A DNA stretch of 64,000 nucleotides from Rhinopithecus roxellana (lineage: Eukaryota; Chordata; Mammalia; Primates; Cercopithecidae). The notes under the pieces were generated by a model. It had not been told where the DNA came from and made no database searches. It saw only the letters and a list, made by a program, of their open reading frames with translations. Below are positions 43,306 to 55,224 of the stretch, one piece after another. The DNA lies in contig NC_044568.1 in the NCBI RefSeq assembly GCF_007565055.1, forward strand, positions 22,808,620 through 22,872,619, given 5' to 3'. A program made the position numbers and the translations under genes. Position 1 is the first letter of the stretch. Every line of letters begins with the position of its first letter.

Positions 43306-44870
43306 AAGCTGCACCTGAAGCCGTGATGACACTGTCTCAAATCCCCTGGCGCTAACCCCCTCTGTGTATGGATGCTGGCTGGATGTAGCCACTGTCTCCC
43401 ATGGACAGCATATTTTCTGCCCTGGGACCCAAACCTGGGACCCAGTCACACCCAGGCCCTTGTCCCAACTAAGCCTCTTTTCCTCCCTCTCCCCACCAGG
43501 CTCTGCAGTGTCACACAGGTGTGGATGGCCCGCATCTGTCCTCCTTCCCTCTCTAGCACATGGTTCTAGCATGGGGTATGCCATCGTCCTGTCCAGATGT
43601 GCCACTCATAGGCAGAAGCTTGCATCTTCTTAGTCCTTCTCCTCATCACTGATAGAAACATTGACCTGGCAGGGCTGACAGAGGTCAGATTCACATTCCA
43701 TGAGACCATTTTTAGAGACCACCTCCATCTCTCACCCTGGGACTTCTCTCCACTTCTCTCCATAGGAAGACAATTCATGAGACACTGCTCCACAAAACTT
43801 GTTGGGGAGAGAAGAAGCAAACAGATTCAGGAGGCAGAAGAGTAGAGTGGTAAGTGCCCCCCACTTCAGAGTGAAACAGCTGATGAGTCAGAATTCTGCC
43901 TCTAATGTTTACTGTTGTGAGACTCTAACAGGTTTTGTAGGGAAGATAATAACTCCATGAGAGCTGTAGAAATAGGTATGTTGTTATCATGGTACAGGAT
44001 GACCTGTGTGCAGCCAGATATGAGCACTGTGTAGATTGATGCCCCTTTAATCCGTGCATCATGCCCGGGAACTAGAAAGTTTTCCCATCTCACAGATGCG
44101 GGAGTCAGGCTCAGAGAATGGAGCCCTGAGCACAATCATGCCATACTACGTGATTCAATCATGCACAACTCAGTTCCGGGGCCAGCATTTGGACCGTGGT
44201 CTGGACGGCTCCAAAGCCCACCCTCTTTCTCCTCTGTCTCCAGGCCACAGTGCCCTCCCTCCTTGCCTGCTTCTCTCACCCATGTTGGGAGGAAATGGCA
44301 AGTTTAATTCCTGAATCTTGAGCTGGGAAAGTCAGGCCAAGAAGTGCAGCAAATATAGTACACATGACATATCTGGTGGGAAGCTAAAAAATGTCAAGTT
44401 TTGAAACCATGAATTACTTTCCTTCTGTTTCCTCAAATCAGCACAAGCCCATCTGCGTGTGGTTTTCCTCAGGCAATATGCCGAGAACAAGTTCCACCCA
44501 GGTCTGCCCCACTCCCTGAAGCCTTCCATAACGTTGTCTGAAGAAGCATAGAAATCACTAGAGTTGGAGCAATGGCCAGTGCTTTGAGGGTAAATTTTTA
44601 AGCCCTGGGAAGACCTTGAAACTCTCTTCTAAATACCCCAGGCTGACTGCAGATATCTCTGCTTCATTTAATAAGAAAATATACCTTCATTTCTCAATCA
44701 GAAGAAAATGGAGGCTCTTAAGATATTAGGACAATGTGCTCTAAACTTCTTACTAAGGTGTGAGTGACTGATGTTAGAAAGAAGATCAGGAGAATGTATG
44801 TTCAGCACCTTACATACATTCTCCCGTTAATCTTCATAGTAACTAACCACACAGAGTGTGTGCCATTATT

Positions 44871-45145
44871 ACCACCGAGTGGGTTATTTTTTCAAGGCCA
44901 GAGCTCACTATGCCTGGAGTGAGCCTTCAAGGCCTAGTCCCCCTCCTTCCTCCTACAGAGGGGACCCCAATTTCATGCTTTCTCTGTTGATCCCTCTAGC
45001 TTCAATGGGGCCCATCATGAACTCTGATAATACTGAGCCTTGCCAATCCCACCTTCCCCAGGACAGCAAGACGTTGTCTGCTCCTCTATACCCCAGAACC
45101 TGTGCTGGTCCATTCTACAGATGAGGCTCAGCCAGGTAGAATGCT
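44871..45145 (+). repeat. Direct repeat B, copy 2
   Basis: This is the partner of 43041-43305, about 1.83 kb downstream in the same direction. Divergence indicates an older duplication than pairs A and C. Confidence 0.8.
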
Positions 45146-45339
45146 CCCAGGGAAGCAGGCAGCCCATGAGTAACTGATATGTGGGTACAGAACTTCGGAC
45201 CCCCTGCTTCATGCTGGAGCAACTCTGTGGCATCCTTTCTAGTATAGAGCTCCCTGTGAGATCAGATTAACACAGGTCTCCAACTGAGAGAACATCCTGC
45301 CTTAGTTTATTTTCTTTTGCTGGATTCTACTCCCTTTAG

Positions 45340-45360
45340 TCTCTCTCTCTCTCTCTCTTT
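45340..45360. repeat. (CT)n microsatellite
   Basis: A pure CT run of about nine units sits just before the A-rich start of the Alu at 45375. Confidence 0.9.
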
Positions 45361-45374
45361 TTAAGGAAAAAAAA

Positions 45375-45676
45375 GGCCGAGTGCGGTGGCTCACACCTGT
45401 AATCCCAGCACTTTGGGACGCCGAGGTGGGCGGATCACCTGAGGTTGGGAATTCAAGACCAACCTGACCAACATGGAGAAACCCTGTCTCTACTAAAAAT
45501 ACAAAATTAGCTGGGTGTAGTGGCACATGCCTGTAATCCCAGCTACTGGGGAGGCTGAGGCGGGAGAATCGTTTGAACCTGGGAGGTGGAGGTTGTGGTT
45601 AGCCGAGATCACGCCATCATACTCCAGCCTGGGCAACAAGAGCAAAACTCCATTAAAAATAAATAAATAATAAAAC
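45375..45676 (+). mobile_element. Alu SINE, full length (AluS-like)
   Basis: It starts GGCCGAGTGCGGTGGCTCAC, has both arms and ends in a TAAATAAATAAT tail. CpG decay is moderate. Confidence 0.93.
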
Positions 45677-46032
45677 GCTTTCCCAATAAATCACTTGCAA
45701 AGGAACCATCCCTGCCTCCAGCTCTGCTTTTAAAGAACCCATCCTAAGACATTGTCTAAGGAAGGAGGCGGAAATGCCACATGGGCAGAAATCATCCAGA
45801 GTGGGTACTAGAGTCCTTGCCTCCTGACAGTTCCCTAGAATGTTTTTATAGGATCTCCAGGCAAGACCCCAAAGCTGTTTAACTGCAACAGAATCTTGAA
45901 GACATCTGGGCAACCCTTTCATTTTAGAGGTGGGTTGACCAACACCCAGTGAGGGGAAGCAACTTGTCCAGATCACACAGACTTTAAACACAAATCTGTT
46001 CCCACAAATAATTCCCACAAATAATACATATT

Positions 46033-46147
46033 CTCCCATATGTAATAGAAACATTGGGACATCCATCTTAACACACTTTGACTCAGGTAGAATGGCATCT
46101 CGATATTTATGTGTCCCCCAACTGTTAAAATGTCATCAGAAAGGTAT
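46033..46147 (+). repeat. Direct repeat C, copy 1
   Basis: The 115-bp segment from CTCCCATATGTAATAGAAAC to CATCAGAAAGGTAT recurs at 47929-48043 with only two mismatches, both single substitutions. No A-tail, TSD or repeat-family signature accompanies it, so it is a recent local duplication of unique DNA. Confidence 0.93.
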
Positions 46148-46254
46148 GTCCCCTGCCTACCGTAGAGTTTACATCACCAGCACCAGTCTAGAAGGGGGGC
46201 TTTCTCTGTGGTGGAAGAAGGTAGGTGTTTGTGCTCAGATGTTTGAGAAAATCT

Positions 46255-46460
46255 GATCCGATTACTCTCCTGCTTAGAAACCGTTGCTCACAGAAAGAAA
46301 GCCATGCTCCGTGGCGCAGTGCTTAGGGACTTACACATGCTAATGTTCTCCAGCCTTGGAACTTGACATCCGATGCTCCCCAAGGCACTGTGAATTCCAT
46401 ATACCCCTGATCTTTCCCAAAGCCCAAGCATGCTGTGCTGTTGCTGGTTCACACTGGTAT
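46255..46460 (+). mobile_element. L2 LINE fragment, 5' part, later split by Alu
   Basis: ATTACTCTCCTGCTTAGAAACC followed by an AAGAAAGCCATGCTC segment and a CCAAGCATGCTGTGCTG segment fits L2. The L2-like text CTCCTCATCCTCAAAATCCAG resumes beyond the Alu at 46985-47110. Confidence 0.5.
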
Positions 46461-46466
46461 ACACGT

Positions 46467-46607
46467 AATGTTACCAAATAAATACAGTGCTCAGTTAAAT
46501 ACGGAATTTGAGACAAACAACAAGTACAGCTTAGTATAAGTGTGACCCAAAAACTGCATAGGATATGCTTATACTAAAATAGTGTTTGTGTGTTATCTAA
46601 TCTGGCA
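46467..46607. repeat. Palindromic MITE-like repeat, copy 1 (diverged)
   Basis: A left half (GTTACCAAATAAATACAGTG, AATTTGAGACAAACAACAAG, TAGTATAAGTGTGACC) mirrors a right half (GCTTATACTAAAATAGTGTTTG, TTATCTAATCTGGCA). The same palindrome is better preserved at 61734-61935. Confidence 0.6.
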
Positions 46608-46625
46608 TGTTGTTTACTTCGGGTG

Positions 46626-46984
46626 CCTGAAATGCCCTGTTTTTTTGTTTGTTTTGTGTTGTGTTTTTTGGTTTTTGTTTTTGTTTTTGTTTTTGAGATG
46701 CAGTCTCACTCTGTTGGCAAGCTGGAGTGCAATGGCATGATCTTGGTTCACCACAACCTCCACCTCCTGGGTTCAAGCGATTCTCCTGCCTCAGCCTCCC
46801 AAGTAGCTGGGACCACAGGTACATGCCACCACGCCCAGCTAATTTTTTGTATTTTTAGTAAAGACGGGTTTTCACTGTGTTAGCCAGCATGGTCTCGATC
46901 TCCTGACCTTGTGATCCACCCACCTCAGCCTCCCAAAGTGCTGGGATTACAAGCATGAGCCACCACGCCCTGAAATGCCCTGTT
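46626..46984 (-). mobile_element. Alu SINE, full length, with 16-bp TSD
   Basis: The body is 46642-46968. The TSD CCTGAAATGCCCTGTT is perfect at 46626-46641 and 46969-46984. The tail has become (TTTTTG)n. It inserted into L2-like sequence. Confidence 0.96.
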
Positions 46985-47110
46985 CTACAGAGTCCTGGAA
47001 AACTCCTCCTCATCCTCAAAATCCAGATCAAATTGAAGCCTTTATGAACAGCCTTGCCTAATTTCCGAAATAGTCCCTCCCTGGTCAGGGCCAGAGTGCT
47101 CTGGGCTCTG
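46985..47110 (+). mobile_element. L2 LINE fragment, 3' continuation
   Basis: CTCCTCATCCTCAAAATCCAGA, then TTTATGAACAGCCTTGCC, then AGTCCCTCCCTGGTCAG follow L2 order and continue the piece before the Alu. Confidence 0.5.
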
Positions 47111-47239
47111 CTCAGCTGAAACTGTTACGGTATTTTAATGTGTTTTCAGGAATGGATTCAATACTGGAATGCTGGGTTCCCCAGTAGTCATTTGGGGAGT
47201 GAGAGGATTGTCTGAGCCTCCATTGACAAATGTGTTCAT

Positions 47240-47820
47240 GTATGCATGAATTCATTGAATAAATATGCACACAACATCTTCTCTGTGCATAGCATGTATG
47301 AGGTGTAGGGTCCACACACATCAATAGAAAAAACTTGTGTGGTTCCTGTTCTGAGGGGGCTTTCAACCCAGGAGAGGGGAAGGTGTTGTACAAGTCAATA
47401 AATAAATAGATGATTTTAAAGTATTATCTGTGCTACAGAAGGAACAAACTAGGTGCTCAATAAAGAATAATGGTGATGGAATAGTAGCAAGAATCATTCT
47501 AGAAGGCCTTTTAGGGTGGTAACATTTTTAACTAGGACCTGAGGGATAAGTAGCATCCAGTTGCATGAAGGAAGGGGGTTTCAATAAGAAACAGCAATCT
47601 GTGAGAAGGCCCTGAGGCCAGAAAGAACTTGTCATGTTTGAACTTCTTATAGGAACTGGGTAGTCAAGAAGCATAAGAAGTATGAGTTAAATATGGAGCC
47701 ACAAGCAGGGGTCAGATCATATAGGGTCTTATCAACTATATTTAGGAGGTTATTTGAAATATAGCAGAAGGTTGTAAAGGATCTTAAGCAGAGAAATGAT
47801 GCAATATTTTTCATGTGCAA
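47240..47820. repeat. Ancient interspersed repeat, third copy of the 6.7-kb family
   Basis: GAAGGCCCTGAGGCCAGAAAG, GGGGTCAGATCATATAGGGTC and TTAAGCAGAGAAATGATGCAA are the clearest phrases. They share order with the copies near 6.7 and 41.5 kb. Confidence 0.45.
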
Positions 47821-47928
47821 TCTTTACTCCTATGTCTTATTAATCTTTGAACCCCCAGCATTCACATTGAGTGCACTTAATCAATATTTGTTGAATAAAT
47901 GATTCTGTTCCTTTATGTGATCCTTGTA

Positions 47929-48043
47929 CTCCCATATGTAATAGAAACATTGGGACATCCATCTTAACACACTTTGACTCAGGTAGAATGCCATCTCGAT
48001 ATTTATGTGTCCCTCAACTGTTAAAATGTCATCAGAAAGGTAT
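47929..48043 (+). repeat. Direct repeat C, copy 2
   Basis: This is the partner of 46033-46147, 1,896 bp downstream, same direction, two mismatches over 115 bp. Confidence 0.93.
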
Positions 48044-49095
48044 TTCAAATTAACAGAACCCCATTCCTTTTTGGAAGTAGGTTCTATCTACAAGAACAGC
48101 TGAGATATAACTTTACAAACTTTTACTAAGTAGCATCTTGGCTTTTAAATTAAATGTCAGCATTGGTTTTTCACTGGGAATCTGGCCCAGCCTTCTGCAA
48201 GGCAGATCTTGGTCGACAACACAGGCCAGACCCTCAGAATGGGGCACAAGAGAAACTGCTTTCAAGGGACACGAGGAGATGGCAGGGTGCCCACTCCCAA
48301 CACGCTGATGCTGGGGCACAGGTGGTCCAGCCTCCAGCCCAGGGAAGTATGCACGTGTAACTGAGGGGAGAGAACTGGCAGGGAACAGGGGGAGATCTGT
48401 CCATTGTTATGAAAGAGAAAGTGGTAGAGGGAGAATGTGCTCTCCACACTACCTGCCCCACATTCAGCCTCCTTCATCCAGGGAAGACCCAATGATGAAG
48501 TCTCACAGGGATCCTCTGGCGAGGACTTGAACCCTAGGTACCAAGAAGGTTGATAAGTCCCAATGCTGGAAGAAGGAATAAAAGAAGTGTGGGTGGAGGT
48601 GCCATTCCTCTTTCTTCTTGGCTGCAAATTTTCTAGACTTCCGTAAAATCTGTATCTCTTGTCTCAAGACGCTAGGGTTTCCAAAATTATCCCTAATATC
48701 TCTAAAGTTTTATAGCTTACTACCCTGCCTCTCTTCCTCAACCCACTTCACCCCCAACATACTTTACACTGTAATCAAACTAGAAATATCTTTCACTCAA
48801 AAACTCCCTCCCTCATTTTTTGTTTGCAGTTCCCAATGTCAAAATAGGTCTTCCAGCCCCAACCCATCCTTTCTCTGCACCAGCAGGAAGGTATGCACAC
48901 CCTCTCCTGATTACCCACTGACCCGCATCTAGTCCTTCCTCACTCCTCAGCTATTGACAGCCTCACCCTATGGTCAATTCCTTCCCATCCTGAAAATTAG
49001 TTCCTCTGAGAGTCAAGAATGCTAGCTTTCCCTCTGTTAATGCTCTGCAGAATCAACCCTGTTATTGGAAGAAGAGCTAAACCTACTAGCCAGTA
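48044..49095. other. Unassigned non-coding stretch
   Basis: It contains weak L2-like text near 48,600-48,950 (CTTCTTGGCTGCAAATTTTC, AACTCCCTCCCTCATT), but I could not support a clear call. No gene was seen. Confidence 0.4.
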
Positions 49096-49099
49096 TTTC

Positions 49100-49265
49100 C
49101 ACAAGCATCTCATTTCTATTTCACAGTGACCCTATATGATAGGTTCTACCATCCATATTTTTACATGAGGAATTTGAGTTCAGAGAGGTTAAGCGAAAAC
49201 CCTAATCATCTAGGTATTACGTGACAAAGTCTAAATTTAAGTCCATGCTCATTTAACTCCAACAC
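49100..49265 (-). mobile_element. MIR SINE
   Basis: ATTTCACAGTGACCCTATATG, then TTTTACATGAGGAATTTGAG, then TTCAGAGAGGTTAAGCG follow the antisense MIR order closely. Confidence 0.75.
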
Positions 49266-49721
49266 TGATACCTCCCTCATATAAGGCTACTCCAAACAGA
49301 GTTACTTAACTTTTTAAGAATATTCATTTCCCTTTCTTTTCTGCAACACACTTTTCTCCCTACTTACTGCAAAGATCATTGGAACCCACATCTCACACCT
49401 TTTCCCCAGCTCTTCCCTGAAATCTGGCGTTTAATGGAAGTGAGCTTGCTAAGCTTCCTGCAAACACTGCAGGAATATGGGACTATTTGGATTCCAAGGG
49501 ACCAGATTGGACCAGAGGCACCAGAGCAGACTACATCTGCCACGAGTGCGCTGAGACATTTTAGTCTTCACTCGTTTGAAGATCTCATCTGGAACATTCA
49601 CAATCTCAGAGACAGCAAACATCATAGCCACCAGCAAGGATGTGTTTTTGTTTCTCTCCTTCTCCACAGGTCAGAAGTGGTTAACTATAGCAAGAAGTCT
49701 CCTCTGGGGTTCCCATTGCCA

Positions 49722-49741
49722 AAAAAAAAAAAAAAAAAAAT
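49722..49741. repeat. Poly(A) homopolymer run
   Basis: About 19 consecutive A without an adjacent SINE or LINE body. It could mark a short processed insert, but no TSD or source is visible. Confidence 0.7.
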
Positions 49742-50074
49742 TTCCTTTGTGAGGCTAGGAAAATCTTCATGATTGGGCCCCTGGTATCTTCCTACAGCTC
49801 TGATCTCTTCCTCTACCATATCAGTCTACACAGGGGTGGGCTCTGATTATAAACAGGGCTGACCACCTCCTTCCCAGGTCCTTGGCATGCATTCAAGCCT
49901 CCATACCTCAGGTGGTGCTGTTTCGCTTTACCTAAAATCTACTTCCCTCTGTGTTTCTTTGAGAACTTATCTTCCAAAATCCATCTCATGACAACATTCT
50001 CTTGAACTTTCTCTGAATCTATGTGACTTTGGTGGCAAAATGAATCACTTTGAATGTGATGAGAATATAGCATC

Positions 50075-50364
50075 TTTTTTTGAGATGGAATTTCGCTCTT
50101 GTCACCCAGGCTGGAGTGCAATGGCGTGATCTTGGCTCACTGCAATCTCCGCCTCCCAGGTTCAAGTGATTCTCCCGTCTCAGCCTCCCGAGTAGCTGGG
50201 ATTACAGGTGCACACCACCACACCTGGCTAATTTTTGTATTTTTAGTTGAGTCGGGGTTTCACCATGTTGGCCAGGCTGGTCTCAAATTCCTGACCTCAG
50301 GTGATCGGCCCACCTCAGCCTCCCAAAGTGCTAGGATTACAGGCATGAGCCACTGTGCCCTGCC
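50075..50364 (-). mobile_element. Alu SINE, full length (AluS-like)
   Basis: The antisense Alu has a short poly(T), then GAGATGGAATTTCGCTCTTG, and ends CCACTGTGCCCTGCC. Moderate divergence. Confidence 0.93.
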
Positions 50365-51700
50365 AATCCTGTACAAGCCTCTAATCATTCATTCAAAAAA
50401 TATTTATGCATCAATTCCTATGTACTGGGCCCTGTGTCAGGTCCTGAGGATGCAACAGTGGATCAAAAATGCAAAACCCCTTTAATGAGATTTTCTGTTC
50501 TGGAGCAGGGACTGTCCTATCATGTAAGGCCAGGTTAAAACACCCAGTTTCTCCAGTGCAGTGTTTGTGCCTCAACCAAACATTTAATTTCCATGTTTGT
50601 TTCGCCAGGGCACAGTATGCTGCCCGGCATTTGGTAGACGTTCAATCCCTGTGCTGCTTATATTCAATTGAGGAGGGACATATGTCATAATTAACACTCA
50701 CCAGGAAGCCAGGACACCTAGCTCTGCCACAAATAAAACCAGCTCCCAGTCTCAGACAAATTTTTTCTTGATAAAATAGAGCACTAGGGAGTAGATGCTT
50801 TCAGGGGTTACTAACAGCAATATGATTCGAATGAACTATGTATTCCACTGTGTATTTTCATGGCTGGGAGTGAGGAAGGGGATGAAAAGCTCTAGAAAGA
50901 TGTGACTGGATTTAGACTCAGAGTTACCAGAAAGCCCCAAAGGCTCAGCCAGATTCTTCTGATCCGAAGAACACGGCCCACTGGCAACCTGATAGCTCAT
51001 CTTCGGATCAATCCCATTGATCTTGCATTGTAACAAAGCCACTTCCCCTCAGACTGTAGCTCAGCGGTGCTTCCCAGGGTTTCCTGCCTTCTTGCGTGGC
51101 TGCATCTTCATCTTTATGCAGCGACTAAGGGCGTGTGAGGCACGGCTTGGCTGTGAAGGTTTGCCTCTCTCTGTTTTAATGGTGTGACAGTAACCTTGCT
51201 TCCTGCCACAAAACAGCTTTACCCCGGGTACGAATGAAAACCTCAATCATCCATCCTCCCAGTGCATATTGTTTGTCTCATGAAGCAGGCAAGACAAGCG
51301 CATGTTAGTGGTTTTGTGAACAGGATGGGAGAAACCGTTAGGGTCTTTTCTCCTCACCTAGAGATGTCGATCAATTATGACGTAAAGGTGGTTTATGACC
51401 AGAGGAATAGAATCATACATTCATAAGGAACATCAGCTCAGAGCTGAACAGAGCTGAACAGAGCTGACAGGAGAGCAAGGGCATCCACTGCCCACTCATC
51501 CTCCAGGGGGACCACTGCACTGCATAACCAGACAGTGCAGAAACTGGCTTCCCATGGACCACATTCACCAAGTCAGTTGCAGGAGCTATCACCCTTCCTT
51601 CTGCACCTCCTCACTGCCTCCCTCCTTGACAACTCATCCCTCTGAGCAGGCTGCAAGGGATCCTACTATACCTGCTACGGGAATCAGAATAGCAGGCGGG
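50365..51700. other. Unassigned non-coding stretch
   Basis: No gene or confident repeat call. A short tandem of CAGAGCTGAA (three units, 51438-51468) is the only local pattern seen. Confidence 0.5.
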
Positions 51701-51865
51701 TCTCAAGCATAGACTCAACCAAACTGCCAGGCTCAGATCCTAGCTCTTTTCCTTACCAGCTGCATCATCAAACAAGTGACTTACGTTTTGATCTTTTGAT
51801 CTAAGTTTCACCATCAATAAAATGGGAATAATGGTAATACTTCATAGGGATGTGACTTTTAAATA
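51700..51865 (+). mobile_element. MIR SINE
   Basis: GGCTCAGATCCTAGCTCTTT, then AAGTGACTTACGTTTTGATC, then TAAAATGGGAATAATGGTAA follow the MIR order. Confidence 0.75.
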
Positions 51866-51924
51866 AACATAATTTCTTTCTCCCCAAACTGGTGCCCATA
51901 TGTGTGTGTTTGCACATGTCTATA

Positions 51925-52195
51925 AAATATATAATACTATATAATATTAATGATAAGATTAACATATAATGCTATTATATTATATATTATATTATTATAT
52001 TATGTTATAGCATATTGTATATTAATATAACACAATTTTCATATAATTACAGAATTATAATTCTATATTATATATTCTATTAATATTAATATAAAATATA
52101 TATTGATTATAAATATATACTGTATTATATAATAATTATGTATTGTATGGTAAATACTATATACATATATATATATTTTTTTTTATACATATAAG
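51925..52195. repeat. AT-rich low-complexity tract with TA palindromes
   Basis: Almost all bases are A or T. Many short inverted units such as TATATTATAT and ATATATATAT occur. Such tracts can form hairpins and cruciforms and are prone to length change. No coding content. Confidence 0.9.
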
Positions 52196-52329
52196 GTGCT
52201 TAAAGAAGTGGCTCACAGCAATCTCCCAGGAAGCCTTAGCTTTTATTGGTGGCTACCTACCCGTGTTTATCAGGCCCAGCCTCCCTGCAGTCCTCTAGCC
52301 TGAGACAGGTTGGGCCATCTCTGTCCCCT

Positions 52330-52720
52330 GCACATGGTGTCATGTCAAACCTCTTCACCTTTGCCTATGCCACTCCCTTTCTCAGGCTGACCTTCCCCAA
52401 ATCCAATGCCTGCTTGCCCAAATCCTTCTCTTCTACAAAGGCTCATTTCAAAGGGTGCCCTCTCATCAAGCCTTCCAGTATTCCCACCTACCCTGTGCTC
52501 CCCCCAGAGTCTTCTCTCTCCCTGCTTGACTCTATAGCAGCCCAACCCCCCACCTTGGACTTATCACTTTCTGCCTTACATTATAGTCATGCACGCCCTT
52601 GACCTTCTGTCATTCAGACTGCATGTTTCTCGGCAGCATGGGTGAAATCCTTCTGTCCCCTTTGGTGTCTGCCACAAGGACTGACATACAGTGGTACCAA
52701 ATGCATGTTGGCTGAGTGAA
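52330..52720 (+). mobile_element. L2 LINE fragment (3' half)
   Basis: CCTATGCCACTCCCTTTCTC, then CTCATTTCAAAGGGTGCCCTC, then ATCAAGCCTTCCAGTATTCC, then GACTGACATACAGTGG follow L2 order to its 3' end. Confidence 0.65.
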
Positions 52721-53635
52721 CCAGGTCATCTTAGGAGCCCTCTGCAGTGACACTGTCACTTCCCATTTTTGATTTTTGCTCCACTGTTGCATGAACATCG
52801 AAGCATCCTCTCAATGGGTAGACAGGTGGCTAGACACCCTGCACTCTCAGGGTCACGGTAGTGCCTGGAGGAAGGCAAGATAGTCATGGCATTATGAGAA
52901 GTCAGGGTTGCAGACTGGGTGGTGGTAATGAATGCAGGGTTGGTCATGCCGGCTTAGAGGGCACCTGAAGCTACAGCCCCCTCTGAACACGTGCCACACA
53001 CCTCACCAGCTCATCACCACCTGTCTCAGAGCCCAAGTTTTAATTTGAAGTGCAGTGTCTGACCCAACTGAAATGGAATCCAGGGAAGGTCGAATCCTAT
53101 TAAGTCACCAGACCATAAAGCAGAAAGGTATAAAGTTGACAAATTGCTTCTCCCAGTGGCAGCAGCTGTGAGGCACTCAGTGATCCTGGGCTGTGACCCA
53201 GGAAAGGGCCAACAGATATCCCCTCCTATTTCCTGGGAACTGGTCTCAATGTGCAACTAACTCCCTTTCCAGAGTGAAAGGGCTTAAGTGTTTAACAGGT
53301 AAATGTTTCACATCCTTCCCTGTATTTTATTTTCCAATTGAAATAGAGCCTGGGTATACCAGGTCATGCCAGCCTGGGCATGTGAATAATAAGTCCACAG
53401 TAACCCTTAGAAAAGGGAACTCTGCTCATTGTGCACCAACTTAATATTGCACAAATCTCAGCATCCTGCCCTTTTTCCCCACAGACAGTCCTGGGAGGAA
53501 CTAGGGTGTCAATCATGGGTCCCTGCAAAGAGTTGCCTTTGCTCCACTGGGGTATGCACCATGAACCTCTTTTCATGTCCTATGAGCCAAGGTGATGTTT
53601 CCAGGGGGAGAGAAATTGAAGAAGGGAGGCACACA
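52721..53635. other. Unassigned non-coding stretch
   Basis: Unique-looking sequence without a supported gene or repeat call. Confidence 0.5.
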
Positions 53636-53639
53636 CTTT

Positions 53640-53810
53640 GCACATTTCACCGACATTATCCCATAGAATCCTCCCTCCCATGGAATGTCAATATCATGGT
53701 CTCCATTGTAAAAGCAAGCCAATAAATGTCCAGCAAAGATAATTACTCATCCAAGGTCAAACTGTTAGTATCAGGTTAAGTTAGGATACAGGGTTCAGAG
53801 TCTTCCTGAT
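53640..53810 (-). mobile_element. MIR SINE, diverged
   Basis: ACATTATCCCATAGAATCC, then a GTCTCCATTGTAAAAGCAAG segment, then ACTCATCCAAGGTCAAACTG follow antisense MIR. Confidence 0.6.
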
Positions 53811-55200
53811 TAAAGATCATATTTAGTCCATTATACAACATACTTTTCCTTTTTGCCTCCAAAGCCCTCATTCTACCCAGAATTGCCTCACTGAAATATA
53901 ACAAGCAGCATCCACCATCTGATGGTACTTTCCTTGTCCTCACAATAAAATCATCCGTTCCATTCCTTTTAATGGACCTTTAAACTTTCTAGAAATACAA
54001 TCCTAAGAGTACTGTCAAGGAAGCTATGCTGTCGGTCCCCAGGTTTCAGTATTGGTCTGGAGCCCATTTGACTAAGAGAGCTCTTACTCTCAGCTTCACT
54101 GTGATGCTGACTGTCCCCCACCATTACTACCCCACCTCAGCTTCTCCACATGTTCCCCAGTTCTCATCTCAGGCCCCTTGGTCTGATAAGCTATTAGGAA
54201 AAGCTTCTTCCACTGAACTGCAAACTTTGCTAAATAAAGTTTTGAAATGGTACTCCCAGGCTCACATACCACAGCTAAGGGATACTTTTTCCACCTAAGC
54301 ACACTAGTGGAGCTTGGTAAGCCCGTGTTTCCTCACCTGTCAAAGGGGTAGTAAGCATGCCTCCCTCCACGGGATGCGTTATAGGTTCAATGTTGGTCAA
54401 GTCTTAGGCATATGAAATGCTCAGTAGTAACTAGTACAGAATAAAAGCTCAATATGTTAGCCCCCATCTTCCTCCTCATCCGCTGCTCTCCCTGGTCTGA
54501 AGTTGCTCATGTTTTGAGCAGCTCCACTTCTTGCTGCAGTGGAAGATTAAAGGATCGATTTGGGCATGGGGTTGGGGGACATACACAGGGTTAAGTAGCC
54601 CTGGGCTTCCCACATGTTTCTCAGAAACTAAGATAAGCCTCTCGTTCAGACCAGAGAAAGGACCCAACATCAGCTACATAAACTCACTGCTGTTCACATT
54701 GAAGGAGACGAATGTGCCCAACTCTCTTACTTTGAGGCTCTAATCTTCTAGGGAAGGCTTTCAAGATGACTCATCCCTCTGGTCCTCCAGACACTGGAAT
54801 CCACTGGGGAAACTTTGTCTTCTCAAAGAAAATAGAGACAGAATTGGGGCCACTGCTCTACTGACCAGCTCTTTCTCCCTTCCTAATTTCCCTATTGTAG
54901 TTAATTAACATAGGTGAGAATATCCATTCTTTCATCCATACTTATTAGCTCATTATTCAAATAGATTGTTTAACTCTACCCAGGAGATTCTCAGTTCTGA
55001 ATTCTTTCAGAATTATATCATAATGTTTTAAAACAAACTTAATAAGAAAAAGTAATATTCCAACTCCATTAGATATGTTGGATAAAAGCTGATGTTTCAT
55101 TCCATTCTACTGCAGTCTTTGCATTCCTTTACGCCATAGGAATCTACCATGGCCTTATATACCAGGCAATTTTCTAGGAGTAAAGGATACAGGCAGTTGT
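53811..55200. other. Mostly unassigned; weak MIR near 54,300-54,450
   Basis: A weak MIR-like order (GTTTCCTCACCTGTCAAAGG, GGCATATGAAATGCTCAGTAG) is present. The rest is unassigned and shows no gene. Confidence 0.45.
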
Positions 55201-55224
55201 GCAAATAAATTCAGTGCAGATCCC

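Noticed and set aside
43153..43605. A 150-codon minus-strand open frame that looked like a possible gene
   Set aside because: It has no domain, signal or conserved motif. It overlaps direct repeat B and reads against its possible splice-like border. The length is within what chance gives in GC-rich sequence.
48113..48627. Overlapping minus-strand frames of 68-121 codons
   Set aside because: Several frames overlap each other in the same GC-rich patch without motifs, which is typical of chance frames.
49434..49772. A 112-codon frame ending at a poly(A) run, considered as a processed pseudogene
   Set aside because: There is no TSD, no recognisable parent protein, and the A run is inside the frame. 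The evidence is too weak.
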